A stretch of 64,000 nt of DNA from Tenebrio molitor (GCF_963966145.1 NC_091046.1:25668001-25732000); one strand, 5' to 3'. Positions 22,216 to 34,907 are shown, counted from the stretch's first letter. The notes: generated from the sequence alone by a model not told the origin. Made by a program: numbers and translations.

Positions 22216-24504
22216 TTATGTTTCCTCATAACGATGTTTATCTTCATTTTTCCAAGAACTCACTTGAATATGAGGAGGCGGTAAAAAACTTCGCAAAGAT
22301 TGTATGAGCTGAATTGTATCCATTAATGCTAGAAAGTCACAATTATGTTTAAACCGTTTAAACTGTTTGTAAATTGTGTCAAGAAAAGGAAGATCAGATA
22401 AGATCAAAGCTTTAAAAAATCACAATTCGAAAGCTCAACGTTATGGAGCTCTCAAGAATTCACCTCGATAATATCATCATACTATTATGTATTATGAAGA
22501 AGAAATTAAATGACTGCTCATGAACATGGTAAAATGTCATGTCAAATTTGCAATTTGTTGTAGACAATTTGCCATTAATAGTTTACTATAAATATATAAT
22601 TATTTAAAAACTTACTCTTTTGCAAAGCTTCAGACTGTTTACCATAGGGCTTACACATTGCTGGTCGAACGTAAGTTTTCATTCTTTGCATATTTTTCAT
22701 TACTTCCCCAAAAGCTCTTACAATTTTTTCTTGGCCACCTTCAGATGACCTTTTATCATCAGTAGAAGAAGCCAAATTTGACGCTGAAGTCCACGCACCA
22801 TTATGTAAGGCCAATAAATCTTTGTTAGCTGCTGATAAGCCTGCAACATATATTTGTACACAACACAACAAATGTGTCACTATTTACTACCTTCTAGGTT
22901 TTCTAAATTAGCTCTTAAAAAATCAGTCAATTTGTGATCCATTAAAGGTAAATCAAAATGAGATTTCTGTTGTCCTTTTGCCATATCCATTTGTTGTTGA
23001 AGTTGCATTTGTTGCCTTTGTTTTTCTAAATTTGCATTTAACTTGTCAATATTTTGTTGTGCTATAACTCTATTTTGTTGTTGAATTAAAGCTGCTGTTA
23101 TTTGTTGCTGAGTTGGGGCCACAGATTTAGGCCTATCTAATAGTTGTTGATTTATTTTTGAATCTAAATTATTTTGACCTGTTAGATCGACCGCTCCCAA
23201 ACCTATAATAATTAACATTCAGAGATTTACTTAATTTCAGATTAAAATTTTCATACGATTGCGTATGTCAGGACTGTTCGATTGGGGTTCGCCCAAATAA
23301 GAGGGTGTTGTCAAATGCTGAAGCGTTTTTTGTGTTAACTCCATCTGATTTTTGTAATACCGACATGCCGGATTTGGACAGTTTTGTACTACTTCGATTA
23401 TAAATTCTTTTTCCATGCCAAAATTCTCCCTACCAATAGTATAAGACTCCATTACCTTTAAAAAAACAATAAGATTGGAATAATAAACATCACATACTCT
23501 ACTCTGAAAGCAGTATAATCTACTTTTTCTCAATATGAAAGCGTAACTTCTCGTTTCACAATTGGCCTAATTATTTTTTTTTAATCTTCAATGATCTGAT
23601 TACAAAACTATTTTACATTAAAATCCTTGTTATAGAGGTACACAGATATTTTACAAATGTAGTTTTAAGTTAATTCTACATACCAAATATCCATACCTAC
23701 TTTTGCAAATACTAAATAAAAAGCCTTGGTAAAGTGAAAAAACATATTTAAATGAAAAATATAAAAAAATCCCTCAAATACCAAATTGACAGTGATTTTC
23801 TTTATAACTTGAATCCTTTTTAGTTCAAAACAATTTATGTATATTATATACTTTTGTGATATTTCTGAAAATAACCTGTCTGTTCCCATTAGACATAAAC
23901 GTATAAAGAAATAAGTAAATTTTCACAATGCTCCTACATCTGTATGTACCATACAACAGGAATCTAAATATGTAGGTATTATTATTGTTTTAAAAAATAA
24001 AACACGACTAACTCAAAACAAAAATCATTGAATTCATTAACTCACTGCTCTGACTGTTGCCTCAACTCCCAGATGCAAGCCATGGGGTCCATTCATGTGT
24101 TTAAGCATGACAGCATTTGCGAAATGTTCAAAGGGAAGTATAATTTTTCCATTTTCACGAAGTATAAGTCTACCTTGCGAATCTAAAGTGACTCTCGATG
24201 CCATCATTCTATAAATTATTAACAAACAATAATTGAATTTAAAACATCTTTTTCATACTGACTGTAAATAAGCAGCACTTGGTAGCATGGACGATTCTTT
24301 TAATTCTGAAAAGCACTGTAATAGTTCAACAGAGGAGTTCCAACCCTTGTTTTGAAGGTATAATTGCAGTAACATGTATAGCTTTTCAGTGACATAACCT
24401 GTACCAGGAAAGCCCATACTTGTGGAAGAGGGTAAGTCATTAACACTTGTTTGTTGAATTCCTTTGGCCAAGACATTTTTCATTGTCTCTGCCAAATCCA
24501 TCAT
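22216..24504 (-). CDS. Conserved-looking six-exon protein, not recognised
   Basis: I do not recognise the family. Six exons join in frame with GT-AG introns: 24504-24263, 24208-24046, 23455-23257, 23202-22891, 22840-22616 and 22409-22216, giving 444 residues. The first half looks globular and helical (KLYMLLQLYLQNKGW, then ILPFEHFANAVMLKHMNGPH). About residue 160 there is a compact CPNPACRYYKN motif that could bind metal. The middle is a glutamine-rich coiled coil (QQQITAALIQQQNRVIAQQN onward, about residues 218-265). The C-terminal third holds MKTYVRPAMCKPYGKQSE and IQLIQSLRSFLPPPHI. No signal peptide or membrane segment is seen, so a nuclear or cytoplasmic scaffold is plausible. The first intron has an unusual GTCAGT donor. 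Intact reading through six exons argues for a live gene. Confidence 0.82.
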
Positions 24505-25209
24505 GGGGCAAAAGCAGGATTAAATGAAAAGTTAAGGTGTTATGTAGACCTGCAACAAACAGAAACGCCAAACAATGTAACACACAATATATAAATTACC
24601 GGCATGTTGGTAAAATATTTCATTGATCTACTTACATTATTTCCTGCTTAGGCTGTTTAATTTACATCCGGAACATCATTGTTATGTAGGGGTTTTATCT
24701 AAAACACAGCTGATTCCGTGTAACATTACTTTCGGCGTCATCCTTTGCGGTTGCGCATAACGAATTAAACGTAAAATCATTAAAATTTCATACGGAAGTA
24801 CGGAACTCTGTTCGTCGTTCGTGCCTAACTACTAAAAATTGAACATTAGCTATTTTTCGTTAAAGTTTTAAATTCTATAATCTGGTGAAATCATTGGAAT
24901 ATTCGAAGACAACGAAATAATTAAACATAACCGCATTGTGGTGATGTGCTGCTCCGTCTGCGTCTACGAAAAAATTGTAGGGGAGTAGGGGAGAATGGAA
25001 TAAAGAGAATAATGGGGATGTTGCAGAACTTACCTACTTCGGTATACAGTAACGGGTGATGAACTATGAACTGTCAAGTCAATTTGCAATGATTGTATTG
25101 GGTGATTCAAAATAATTGTGGATAAATATGGCAGCTACAGTACGAAAATTTATGTGCCAACTGTGTGGGTGGGGTAGAGTTGACATTTGTATGACATTTC
25201 ATACACGTA
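24505..25209. other. 5' flank of the 22.2-24.5 kb gene
   Basis: Probably contains that gene's promoter and 5' UTR. CG-containing sequence around 24,715-24,970 is denser than the surroundings. No second gene facing the other way was recognised. Confidence 0.4.
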
Positions 25210-26442
25210 CTATGGCGGCCAAAAAATTTCGGCCGTCATTTTTCCGTCATTTCAAAAAAATCGGTGTAGTCCATTCCTTATTGTCATTATGATTGATGTT
25301 TTTACTTGTCACTTTTGAAAGTCAAGCAAAATGCCATCGGTATCAAATTTTAATAAAATCAAAATAGTAACTCTTGCACAAAGAGGAATGTCCCAAGCTC
25401 AGATTTCGATGGACCTTCGTATACCTAAAAGTACAATTTCGTCCATTCTTCAGAAATGGAGACAAAATGGAATGGAACTATTGAAAGACGCCAAGGCTCA
25501 GGGAGGCCTAGCATATTTACTGCAGAAGAAGATAATATGCTTCTCAATAGATTACGCAATAGCCCTTTTATGACAGCTGTTGAAGGGGTAAATACAAGCA
25601 AATACAACGGAAAGGAGCGGTCGATTTTCGGCAAACATATGGACATGGATTTTAGTAGATAGGCCTGGGCTAATGTTTTCTCTAGAAGATCGGCTCAACA
25701 GTGATGTTTATGTTAGGATTCTTGAAGACGTGATGATGCCTTTAGTTTCAAGAATTTTTCCGAATTTTAACTTCATATTTCAACAAGACAATTGTTCAAT
25801 GCATTCAGCACATAGGGTAGCAGAATGGTAGCATAAACGTTCTTGATTGGCCAAGTCGCAGTCCAGATTTTTGGTTCGTAATTTGCAACAACGACAAGTA
25901 ATTCGGAATAGGGCAGAACTTTTAACTGCGATTACTAATGCATGGCAATCATTACATAGGAATTATCACAGAGATTTATGCCTCTCCATCTCGCGTCGTG
26001 TAAGACGAGTTATTGACGCCAATGGAGCAATGACCAAGTATTGATTTTAAACTTCATTCATTTTATCTTTTGATTTAGCTAAGTACTTAAACAAAAATAA
26101 ATGTTTCATTTCCTTGTCTTTGCCTTAATGTTTTTCGTTTGATTTTTTAAAAACTACGGCATACTCGTGTAATTTCCACGGTTCTCTGTTTGGTACTTTA
26201 ATCCAAAAATAACCGCAAGTCTGCCTCTAGTCTCTAGTGCCACTAGCGACTAGCGGTCGTGTGGTAATTGTGTAAGAGTGGAACTTGGCCTTTGTATTCA
26301 CAAAATTTGAACTGATGGACTAAATGACAGATTGCCAAAATGACAATAACGATAACAAAGCGAGGTTATTGGTGCTTAAGGGTAGTTTACACTTCATGTC
26401 AGGGCCTTGAAAGTGACGGACGAAATTTTTTGGCCGCAATAG
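25210..26442 (+). mobile_element. Decayed Tc1-like transposon
   Basis: TA-flanked, 1,233 bases, with inverted ends (CTATGGCGGCCAAAAAATTT left; AAATTTTTTGGCCGCAATAG right). The transposase is broken. It begins at 25331 with MPSVSNFNKIKIVTLAQRG and a helix-turn-helix, shifts frame near 25470 into GRPSIFTAEEDNMLLNRLR, lacks the middle, and resumes with IFQQDNCSMHSAHRVAEW (second aspartate) and, in another frame, LDWPSRSPD near 25,850. The final acidic residue region is lost or scrambled. It cannot encode an active enzyme. Confidence 0.85.
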
Positions 26443-26832
26443 TACTATTGGCCACAACTGATATTTAACTGACAAATATCTGTGAACTGGCATTTATTGA
26501 ATATAACCCAATTTTTGACTCGATAATGCCATTTCCCTGCTTTTTTTGATGTCACAAGAAGAACTTCAAAGTGATTTTTAATAATTGTCATTGAGTTGAA
26601 TATTTTCATGAGGACAAAAGTTAACAGGGGGTTGAAAAATGTAGCTTGTAAAACCCTATGGCCAGTCTTAAAAAAAACTCACTGTATAATAATTCATCAC
26701 TTTACATAATTCATCACAACGACAGCCACCGAATATGCCCATCATCAGTACAACTTTCTGAAGGATCCACTCTTGGTCCGCCGCTTCCAGTAAAAACTTG
26801 CTTTCATCTTACATGGTGAAGTTAATCGCACG

Positions 26833-26990
26833 TATTGAATATTTATTTAATGCAAAGTTCCAATCAAAATCTACCTTTACCAAAAGAAGAGGGCATTTGG
26901 AAAAGGAAAATAGGAGTATAAAATAAATTTTTAAACTGTCAGCTGGAAAAGTGTCAAAAAATGACCATAAAGCTTGAACTACACTGACCT
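26833..26990. repeat. Diverged copy of the 15.6/19.4 kb flank (unoccupied site)
   Basis: Matches 15575-15594 plus 19377-19520 with a single TTAA at the join (26847-26850). Shared sequence includes AAAGAAGAGGGCATTTGG and AAATAGGAGTATAAAATAAA. Confidence 0.75.
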
Positions 26991-27188
26991 CCAAAATTAA
27001 CGCATCACTTGTATTTTTACGGTTTTTTTGAAAAGTTTTACTTTAGAGCAAAAAATTGTTATACACACTGAAAATAGAGGAAAAACATAGATCATTCTAC
27101 AAGAGTAAATAAAATTTCCAGCCACTGTGTACAAAAATGAGCAAAAATATCGTTTTTGCTCAATTTTTAAATTTACTCGAAAATAATT

Positions 27189-27481
27189 TTTTGGTTCGAC
27201 ACTGTCAGAATTTGAGAATTTTCTCCTTTGTGAACGGATTTTGATAAATGTCACAACTTGTCAAAACGAAACGTCAAGCTAATTTTAGAGATTTTAAGCG
27301 ATTTGGAGCTTTTAAGAGGCTCGTCGAACCAAAAAACGTTGTATTCAACTCGTTCGTGTGTAAATTGGGCCTTTTTTGGCACTCGTGGGCCCTTAAAATG
27401 CTCGTTACACTCGCGTTTTAAACGGGCCCTCTCATGCCAAAAAAGGCCCAGTTTACACACAAACTCGTTAAATAAACTACT
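27189..27481. repeat. Foldback repeat family, copy 1
   Basis: Starts TTGGTTCGACACTGTCAGAA and contains a strong hairpin (GGGCCTTTTTTGGCA … TGCCAAAAAAGGCCC). A diverged copy lies at 55949-56239, and the start of a third is cut by the window end. Confidence 0.75.
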
Positions 27482-27848
27482 ATTTTAGTAACAGTTGAAA
27501 GGGTCCGATTCGAGCAGTCGAAGCGAGCGGACCTGTTTTACGGCGCGCGATAAGATAAGCGGCAAGTAAAAACGAGGTAGAATGAAAAAAAGTGATAGTG
27601 AGAGCGAGAGAGACGAAGATCACAAAAGGAAAAGAGAAGAAGGACGAGAATCAGAAGAGAGGATTAACCCATTTCGGAAAAGTAAAAAAGTGGAAAGATC
27701 ACCTGTTAAAAAGGCAATGGATGAGGAAATGAAAAAGATGTTGGAAAAAATTATGGAGGATGTAGGGGAGATAAAGGAAGAGAATCGGAAGATGAGCCGG
27801 GAATTGGAACAACTGAAAAGTATGATGCGTGAAAAGGAAGAAAAATGG

Positions 27849-29713
27849 TGTAGTGACCCAGTTTAAAATTTAAATTTAAGTTTCCGGTACCGCCACAACA
27901 GCGCGCCAAATGTGAAGGTACTAGCGGCTAGACTGGGAACTACTAGCGGAAATATAGCGGGGAGAAAACGGGCTCGCGCGGGTGGTTGAAGGGGGTAGTT
28001 CACTTTTGTTTGGTTTTTCGAAACGAACAGACCTTTCGAAGAGCGATCCAATATTCCAAAAATCTGTAAGTTACATCTGAACCGATTACACTACCGTTCC
28101 GAGTAGATATTTTGTGTCCCCGTGAAGAATTCAACGTTTTTAATTCACCTGGGTAATTTATCCCACTTTCGTTGTTTTTTTTTTTTGTGTTTTGTTTTGG
28201 GACCAGGACCACGTGGTAAGGGTATGTTGTAGATTTCATTTTGTTGCATGCTGTTTCTTTAAGAGGCGTCCATTTGTTAATTTTAAGCGTTATCCCTAAA
28301 TTTCTCCCGGGAGGTTCTTTTTTTGTAATCTTGTAATTTCGGAAATTAGGAGCCGTCGTCCGAACCGCGAGCGTCCATTTTGTTTTCTTTTTTCTTCACT
28401 AACATTTTACTTTCGCGGCACTCGACCCGCCATCTTTTTTGTTTAACATTACCAGCGATTATTGTATTCGTGATTTATGTTGTTTCCTGATATTTGAGCC
28501 ATTTAAAGTGGTTCTATTCTATCGTTATTGAATTGCACGTTTGTTCTCTTTTATTTCCTCCTTGTTTAATGTTGCGGTTTGTTTTTTGCTTATGTTATCC
28601 TTGTTTAATGTTGCGTTATGTTTTGTGTATTTCATCATTGTTTAATGTTGCGCTTTGTTGTGTCGAAACTCGAAACTCGGGTTTTCTTTATGTTGTTGTT
28701 AAGCACCGCTAGATTTCGGAAGAGTTAAAGTAAAATGTTGTAAGTGCGCCACTATGGGGGGTTAGGTTCCAATCAGGAAGTCGTGGGGTTGTCTAGTAAA
28801 TTTCTGGGGAGGCCCTGGTTAAGTTACAGCCGTTAGCGGAGGCGGACCTAAGTCCTGCTTGATGCGGCTCTGGGATGCTGACGTGAAACCTCCGTCGCGG
28901 TTCTAGAGATCTTAGGTTTTTGTCGGTAAACGGTTGGTTGGGGAAGGTGGAGCAAGCTCTGCTCGAAGCGGCTTGGGAAGCTCATCGTACAACCCCGAGG
29001 CGCTCTGTCACTATTGCTGGGTCGGTGAAATAGCCCGACGTTCATTACTAACCTGAGTATCTAGAAACGTCGCTGGTCTCAAGCCGATTTAGATTATTCT
29101 TCTGAGTCCCCTCGCGGCCGAGAGTTTGTTACCTCCAGCTCTAAGCTCCCGTTGGCGTACCTTGACCGCGTAGTTTCAAATAACCATTGTTTTTGTCATT
29201 AATCTAATTGTGAAATATGAGTAATACCTGGGATACGGTTTTTGAAGAGGGTTTTTCATCCGTCCCTGTCTGTAATAACTGCCTTATAATTTGTTTACTT
29301 GTTTCGCAAGCTTTAAACTGTCATTTTGTCTGTCATGTGCCCGTTTTTCTGCTATTTTAAATATTGTTGCATTCATCTTGTCGTTTATCTTTGTGATGTG
29401 ATGTACTCAACTAGTTAATTTCTTGTACTTCGTTAACCTTAATTTCTGTCTTTTGTATTCGTTTCAATTTCTTTTTCATCAAAGTTATTACAGGCATTTT
29501 TAATAAAAGGTATTTTGCGTCCCTCACATGTGTGTTTTATTTGCGGCACTCTTCCAACTGGAACCCTCACCGTTTGCATTCCGAACCTTTTCCGCCAAAA
29601 GAAAATCACAACGTAGGGCTCCTCCGATTCGATGACGATCACGACCACATTTGTTACCGTTTTGCGCAGGTTCAAATATTTGGCGGAAAAAGTAATGTAT
29701 TCAAATCATTACA
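27849..29713. mobile_element. Solo LTR, 1,865 bases
   Basis: The ends are TGTAGTGA and TCATTACA, a TG…CA pair with inverted match, flanked by the 4-base duplication ATGG (27845-27848 and 29714-29717). It has no coding frame of note and no second LTR or internal region, as expected after LTR-LTR recombination. An AATAAAAGG near 29,505 may be its poly(A) signal. A 4-base duplication is usual for several Ty3-type lineages; the family is not determined. Confidence 0.82.
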
Positions 29714-29843
29714 ATGGGAAAGAGAAAAGATGGAATTAAAAGAAAAAATGACAAAATTGGAGGAGAAAATGGAAGAGCAGGAAAAAAGAGTGAGAAAAAT
29801 GAATATTGTCGTAACGGGACTGGATGAAGAGGAATGTGAGAAC

Positions 29844-31914
29844 CAGTGGCGGCTCGTCAGGGGCGGCAGATACGGCAGTGCCGACCCAGAAATTTATTTG
29901 AAAAGAACACAATTTAAAACAGTTCATTTATACTTTTTTTTTAAACAAGTTTCATCATTCATATCTCTCTAATATGCATATATTTTTCAAATTTTATGAC
30001 ATTAGCCCTTACTGGAGATTTAAAGGTCCATTAATTCATTATCCCAGTATCCCGTAAAAGTGAGCGCATTAAAATAAATATACGCGTGAGCATGTCCGAT
30101 GAAATTGCACGCTCTTTGGGTTTGGGTCGGCAAGTAGTACCAGATCTAGATCAGCGACAGCGAGAGTTGCGTTAAATGCACCGATGCTTGCTTGCCAGAT
30201 GCGCAGAACGTCGAGATTATTGCAATGCGGTTCCCTAGTTGGTACTGCATGCCGTACCGCACCGCTTTTCTGTCTTTAGATTCATAGATTCGAATTGTTT
30301 TTTTTTAACGAATCATTTAATTCTCATTGATCTTATTAATTAAAAAGTAACATTTTTAGTTGTTAATAAAATAATAGAAATTTGTATTTATTGAGAAAAC
30401 AGCTGTGGGTTTTTGTGAACATTTTCAATAAAGCACTACATAATTAATACCTCCTAGCTCCTATTTTTTTTTATACCTTTAAATATCAATTTAATATTTA
30501 TAGACCATAAGAAGCTTTAATATTATGTTTAAGTTTTCTTCTTCTTCACTAAGTTCGATGAAGAAGAAATATTTAATAAAATTATTGCTCTTAAATGAAA
30601 TGTTAGATTTAGAAATTTAAAAAAAATCTATAGAAAAAGAATGAAACTGAAATAATATAATTTAACTGAAAATGTAAGTTGATTGGCATTTGGCTTTGGC
30701 ATAAAAATAGGAATTTGTTAGGAAGTATTGGGTGGCGACAGCGATTCAGTTTCTGGGTACGGCAGCGCCGTACCTCATTAACGCAGAGTATAAGGGTTTT
30801 TGTTTATTTCGTTTCGAACCACAATAGCACTCAACGATTTGACGTTTAAATTGTGTTACTTTAATTTTTATTGTTCCGTGTTAATAATGGCAAATGTTCG
30901 ACAAGTGGTGAGCAATAATAATTCAGATACTCTAGATTTTTTACTGAGAAATAAATTTTCTTCATTATTTTACGATGACAAACTGTTTGTTAAGGATTTG
31001 AAACGGCCTCGTCCTGCCATGTCAAATTTAGTAATTAGTAAAGCGGACAGCTCCAATCGTGGTTTCTGTGTTTCATGCTATGAAAAGTGCAAGTGGATTA
31101 CAGGTAGCGAAATTAGGAATAGATTGTTTTGTTGGCCGTGCTTACTTTTTTCTGAGCAACGTCCAGGTCCGTGGAACTAACTGCCTGTACAGGCTTTAAC
31201 CATCGTAAAGAGATCGGTAGGGCACTGCAAAAACACGGTATTTCAAAAGATCACACACAAGGCCTACTAAAATTTAAATTATTTGGAAGAAAACGAAACA
31301 TTGCAAACGTCTTAGACAATGCACATCGCCAAAGTGTTATTAATTGGACGATTAATTGACATCACTATTTATTTAGGAACACAAGAGCTAGCATTTGGAG
31401 GGCATAATGAAAACGAAAATTCATTTAATCAGGGCAATTTTAGAGAACTTGCAAAATTATTAAGCGGCATAATGTCCAAGACCATACAAAATGAGATCAT
31501 TCAAAGTACATATTAATAATGTAATTATAATTACGGTTGAGGATGAAGTAAAAAGCGCCCCTTGTGGTATTATATGTGATATTTTTTTTGGAATTTGGTT
31601 TTCTTTTACATTTTTATAGTTGTTTCGCTAGGTTTTTTTTTTTTTTTATAAATCATTAGTTACCTACGTTACCTTACCAAATTCCTTAATCCTCCCCTCC
31701 TAGCAAGAATTGCTCTAGCTAGACCTTCCTCTTGGTTCTTGGTGAACAGTGAATTTGTTCTTTATTAAAAAAAAAGTTTTTTTTTAAATTTCCATTATAT
31801 TATTATTATTATTTTAAATAAATATGGAACAAATACGGCGACAACTTTGAGCATTTAAAAAAAAAATACCAACGAATCTGCCGTACCAGTTGAAATTGTT
31901 ACGAGCCGCCACTG
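29844..31914 (+). mobile_element. hAT transposon with broken transposase
   Basis: 2,071 bases, with 14-base perfect inverted ends (CAGTGGCGGCTCGT) and a perfect 8-base duplication GTGAGAAC (29836-29843, 31915-31922). It sits inside LINE ORF1. Only an N-terminal part of a transposase-like gene remains (see 30890-31516). Confidence 0.92.
30890..31516 (+). pseudogene. hAT transposase N-terminal remnant (TTF/ZMYM-type)
   Basis: Reading from MANVRQVVSNNNSDTLDF, the frame includes a cysteine-rich zinc-finger segment (GFCVSCYEKCKWITG … RLFCWPCLLFS) typical of ZMYM1-like and TTF-finger hAT transposases. It stops near 31180; further pieces in shifted frames (TGFNHRKEIGRALQKHG, LFGRKRNIANVLD) follow. 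The dimerisation and catalytic regions are missing, so the element would rely on another copy for movement. Confidence 0.7.
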
Positions 31915-32323
31915 GTGAGAACGAGAAGAAACTGGAAAAATGGATGAAGGCAGAATTAGAGGTAGAAGTAAGGGTGAAAGAGATGTATAAAATAAATGGA
32001 GGAAAAATGATTGTGGCAGAACTTGAGAGCTGGGGGGAAAAACGGAAAGTTATGGAAAATAAGAGGAAACTAAGAGAAAAAAAAGGAAAGAGAGTGTACA
32101 TAGAAGATGATCTGACAAAGAAGGAGAGAGACACACAGAAGAAATTAAGAACGCTAGCCAAAGAAGAGCGACAAAAAGGACTGCGGGTGAAAGTGGGTTA
32201 TAAAAAGATATGGATAGAGGGAAAAGGTTTTAGGTGGGATGAAGAAAACGGGAAGTTACATACAGCAAATTTTTGAATAAGAGCGTAAGAAAAAGACGAC
32301 AGGGCAGAAAAGGGAAAACGAAC

Positions 32324-33286
32324 ATGGAGAGGAATAAAGGAGAAAACGAGCAAATAAGAATAGTATTCTGGAATGTAGCGGGAATAAAAAATAAAGAGAA
32401 TGAGTTTTGGAAGTATTTGGGAGAATTTGACGTAGTGGGATTGGTAGAAACGTGGGTGGAAGAAAAGGGGTGGGAAAGATTGGAAAAGAGAATGCCGAGA
32501 GAGTTTGAGTGGAAGTGTCAATATGCAGAGAGAGAAAGCAAGAAAGGGAGAGCGAAAGGTGGGATAATAATGGATGTGAAAAAGGGACTGGAAGAAGAAA
32601 ACGGATCTGGAGTAAAAGAAGAAAGAGGGTTTATGGAAAGAACGGTAAAAAGAAAACAGAGAAAATGGAGAATTGTAACAATATACAGCAGAAGTATGAA
32701 AGAAACGAAGAGAATAATAGAAGAGCGAGTAAAAGAGCAGGAAGAAGGAACTCTGGTGATTGGAGGGGATTTTAATGCAAGAATTTGGGGGAAAAGGAAG
32801 GCGGATGGAAGAACAACAAGCAACAATAGAAAGAAGACCAACAAAAGATGGAATAGAAAACGCAGAAGGGAGAGAACTGGTTAGCTTAGTAGAAGAAAGA
32901 GGGTGGGACGTACTTAATGGAAACTGCATAGGAGACGAGAAAGGGGAGTACACGTATAGTGGATCGAGAGGGGAGACAGTTATTGATTATGTTATGGTGA
33001 ACGAAGAAGCATGGGATGAAATAGAAGAATTTAAGGTGGGAGAAAGAGTGGAGTCGGATCATATGCCATTGGAAGTGAGGACAAAAGGAAGAGAGAAAGA
33101 GAGAAGTATGAAGGATGTTAAAAGAAAAATTGTGAAGAATATTTGGACGGAAGAAGGAAAAGAAAAGTATAGAGCAAGACTTAGGGAGGCAAAATACGAA
33201 GAAGAAGAAATAAACGAAAAAGTGAGGGAGCTGAGCGAGAACGTAAAAAATGCAACAGAAAAAAAGAGATAGAGATAAGAGAGAAG
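32324..33286 (+). pseudogene. LINE ORF2, endonuclease part, two frameshifts
   Basis: The apurinic-like endonuclease shows RIVFWNVAGIKNK, VVGLVETW, GGDFNAR and the closing VESDHMPL motif. The frame shifts by one near 32790 in a run of G, and again near 33265, where the old frame ends in a stop. Both shifts would truncate the product. Confidence 0.82.
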
Positions 33287-34090
33287 ATGGGGCTGTGGAA
33301 AAACGAGTGGTGGGATAAAGAATGCAGGGAAGGGAAGCAAGCAGCAAGAAAGAAACTAAGAAATTGGAAAAAAGAAAAAGCAACGAAGGAAGAGTACAAG
33401 AGAGCACGCAAGAGGTACAAATTAGTATGCAAAGAGAAGAAGGAAAAGAAACGGATGGAAGAAGAAATGAAGATGAAAGGTATAAAGACGAAAGAAGAGG
33501 TGTGGAGATACATAAATAGGGAAAGAAAGAAAAAAGGAGAAATAGTGAGTGATAGAATTACTATGGAGGAATGGAGAAAGTACTTCAGTGAGTTGTTGGG
33601 GGGTGAGGAAAACAGACAAGAAAAGGAAAAGAGACAACACAGAGTGGGAGAAATAGAAGAGATAACAAGAGAAGAATTAGAGCAACAACTAAGAAAACTG
33701 AAAAGGAAAAAGGCACCAGGGAGGGACGGTATACAGAACGAATCGTGGATATATGGAACTGAAAGGGAAGTTGATAGGTTGTTAGAGATAATGAATGGAG
33801 TGTGGAAGGGAGAGGGCTTCCCCCAGGAGTGGAAGGAGGGGATAATATGCCCCATATATAAGAAAGGAGAAAAGGATACAGCCAGCAATTACAGGGGGAT
33901 CACGCTCCTTAATACGGCATATAAGGTATACGCGATGATTGTGGAAGAAAGACTGATGAAGGAAATGAATGAGCGGGGTGCGTTACCAGACGGGCAGGCG
34001 GGATTTAGGAAAGGTAGAGGGACTATGGACAACGTATATATCTTGAATCATATAATAGGAAATGAGATAAAAAAGAGGGGTAGCAAGATA

Positions 34091-34817
34091 CAGAGTGTCC
34101 CCAAAAAAGAAGACGAGTCCATAACTCCATTATTTATCGGAAGATTTTAATTATGTGGACACCAAATTAAATGGTTGTTAATAGGCTATAAAGTGGCCTA
34201 ATAAATTCAGGTATAGCCCAATGGGCTTCAAGGATAAAATGTCAAAATATTTTTTTTCAAATGGGATTACATATTTTTTTGTAGTAATTCTGATAGAACT
34301 TTTTATTCTGAAAACAACAGTGTGTCACAAGTATACACTTAAATACCAAAAATTCACAAAAAAAAATGCAAAACACGCTACTATCGTCTATGTTCCATTT
34401 TGCGCTAAACATTGGCGGCATATCTACGCAATCCAAAATGTTATTATTTGTCATTTGTTTTTCCAGCTACCTTAATTTGGTTATTACATTGTAACGCAAT
34501 GCATTTTGATTGCTTTTCCCTTGGTGCTCGTCATTTGTTTCAAAAGTTAGTGTTATTTTTTTTATGTCAAGTTACACTTGTGATACATTGTTGTTTTCAG
34601 AATTAAAATCTCTATCAGAATTACTAAAGAAAAGTATGTAATCCCATTTGAAAAAAAATATTTTGACAGTTTAATCTTGAAACCCTTGGAACTATACGTG
34701 AATTTATTGAGCCGCTTTGTAGCCTATTAACAACCATTTAATTTGGTGTATAGATAATTAAAATCGTCCGATAAATAAGGGAGCTATGGACTCGTCTTTT
34801 TTTTTAGGGACACCCTG
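34091..34817. mobile_element. Long-TIR MITE in the LINE reverse transcriptase
   Basis: 727 bases with TA duplication (34089-34090 and 34818-34819). The inverted arms are several hundred bases long; outer ends are CAGAGTGTCCCCAAAAAA and TTTTTTTTAGGGACACCCTG. With the element and one TA discounted, the LINE frame continues without loss. Non-coding. Confidence 0.9.
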
Positions 34818-34907
34818 TATATGCATTTTTTGTAGACCTGAAGGCGGCTTTTGATAATGTGGAAAGAGACTTACTGTGGGAATACTTGAGAAAGAAAGGG
34901 ACTAAAA

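Larger units (their letters stand above)
27582..32276 (+). pseudogene. LINE ORF1, interrupted by LTR and hAT insertions
   Basis: Three coding pieces (27582-27848, 29718-29843, 31923-32276) are each a whole number of codons and, with the insertions and one duplication copy set aside, form a 248-codon frame without stops. The N-terminal part is charged and basic, then comes a long coiled coil (EMKKMLEKIMEDVGEIKEEN), then a segment starting RKMNIVVTGL that resembles the RRM-like core of many LINE ORF1 proteins. ORF1 proteins bind the element RNA. It is non-functional only because of the two insertions. Confidence 0.8.

Noticed and set aside
31814..33888. Long minus-strand open frames opposite the LINE, rich in Ser, Phe and Leu
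   Set aside because: They are antisense to purine-rich LINE coding sequence; the AGA/GAA-rich sense strand produces open antisense frames with no domain pattern.
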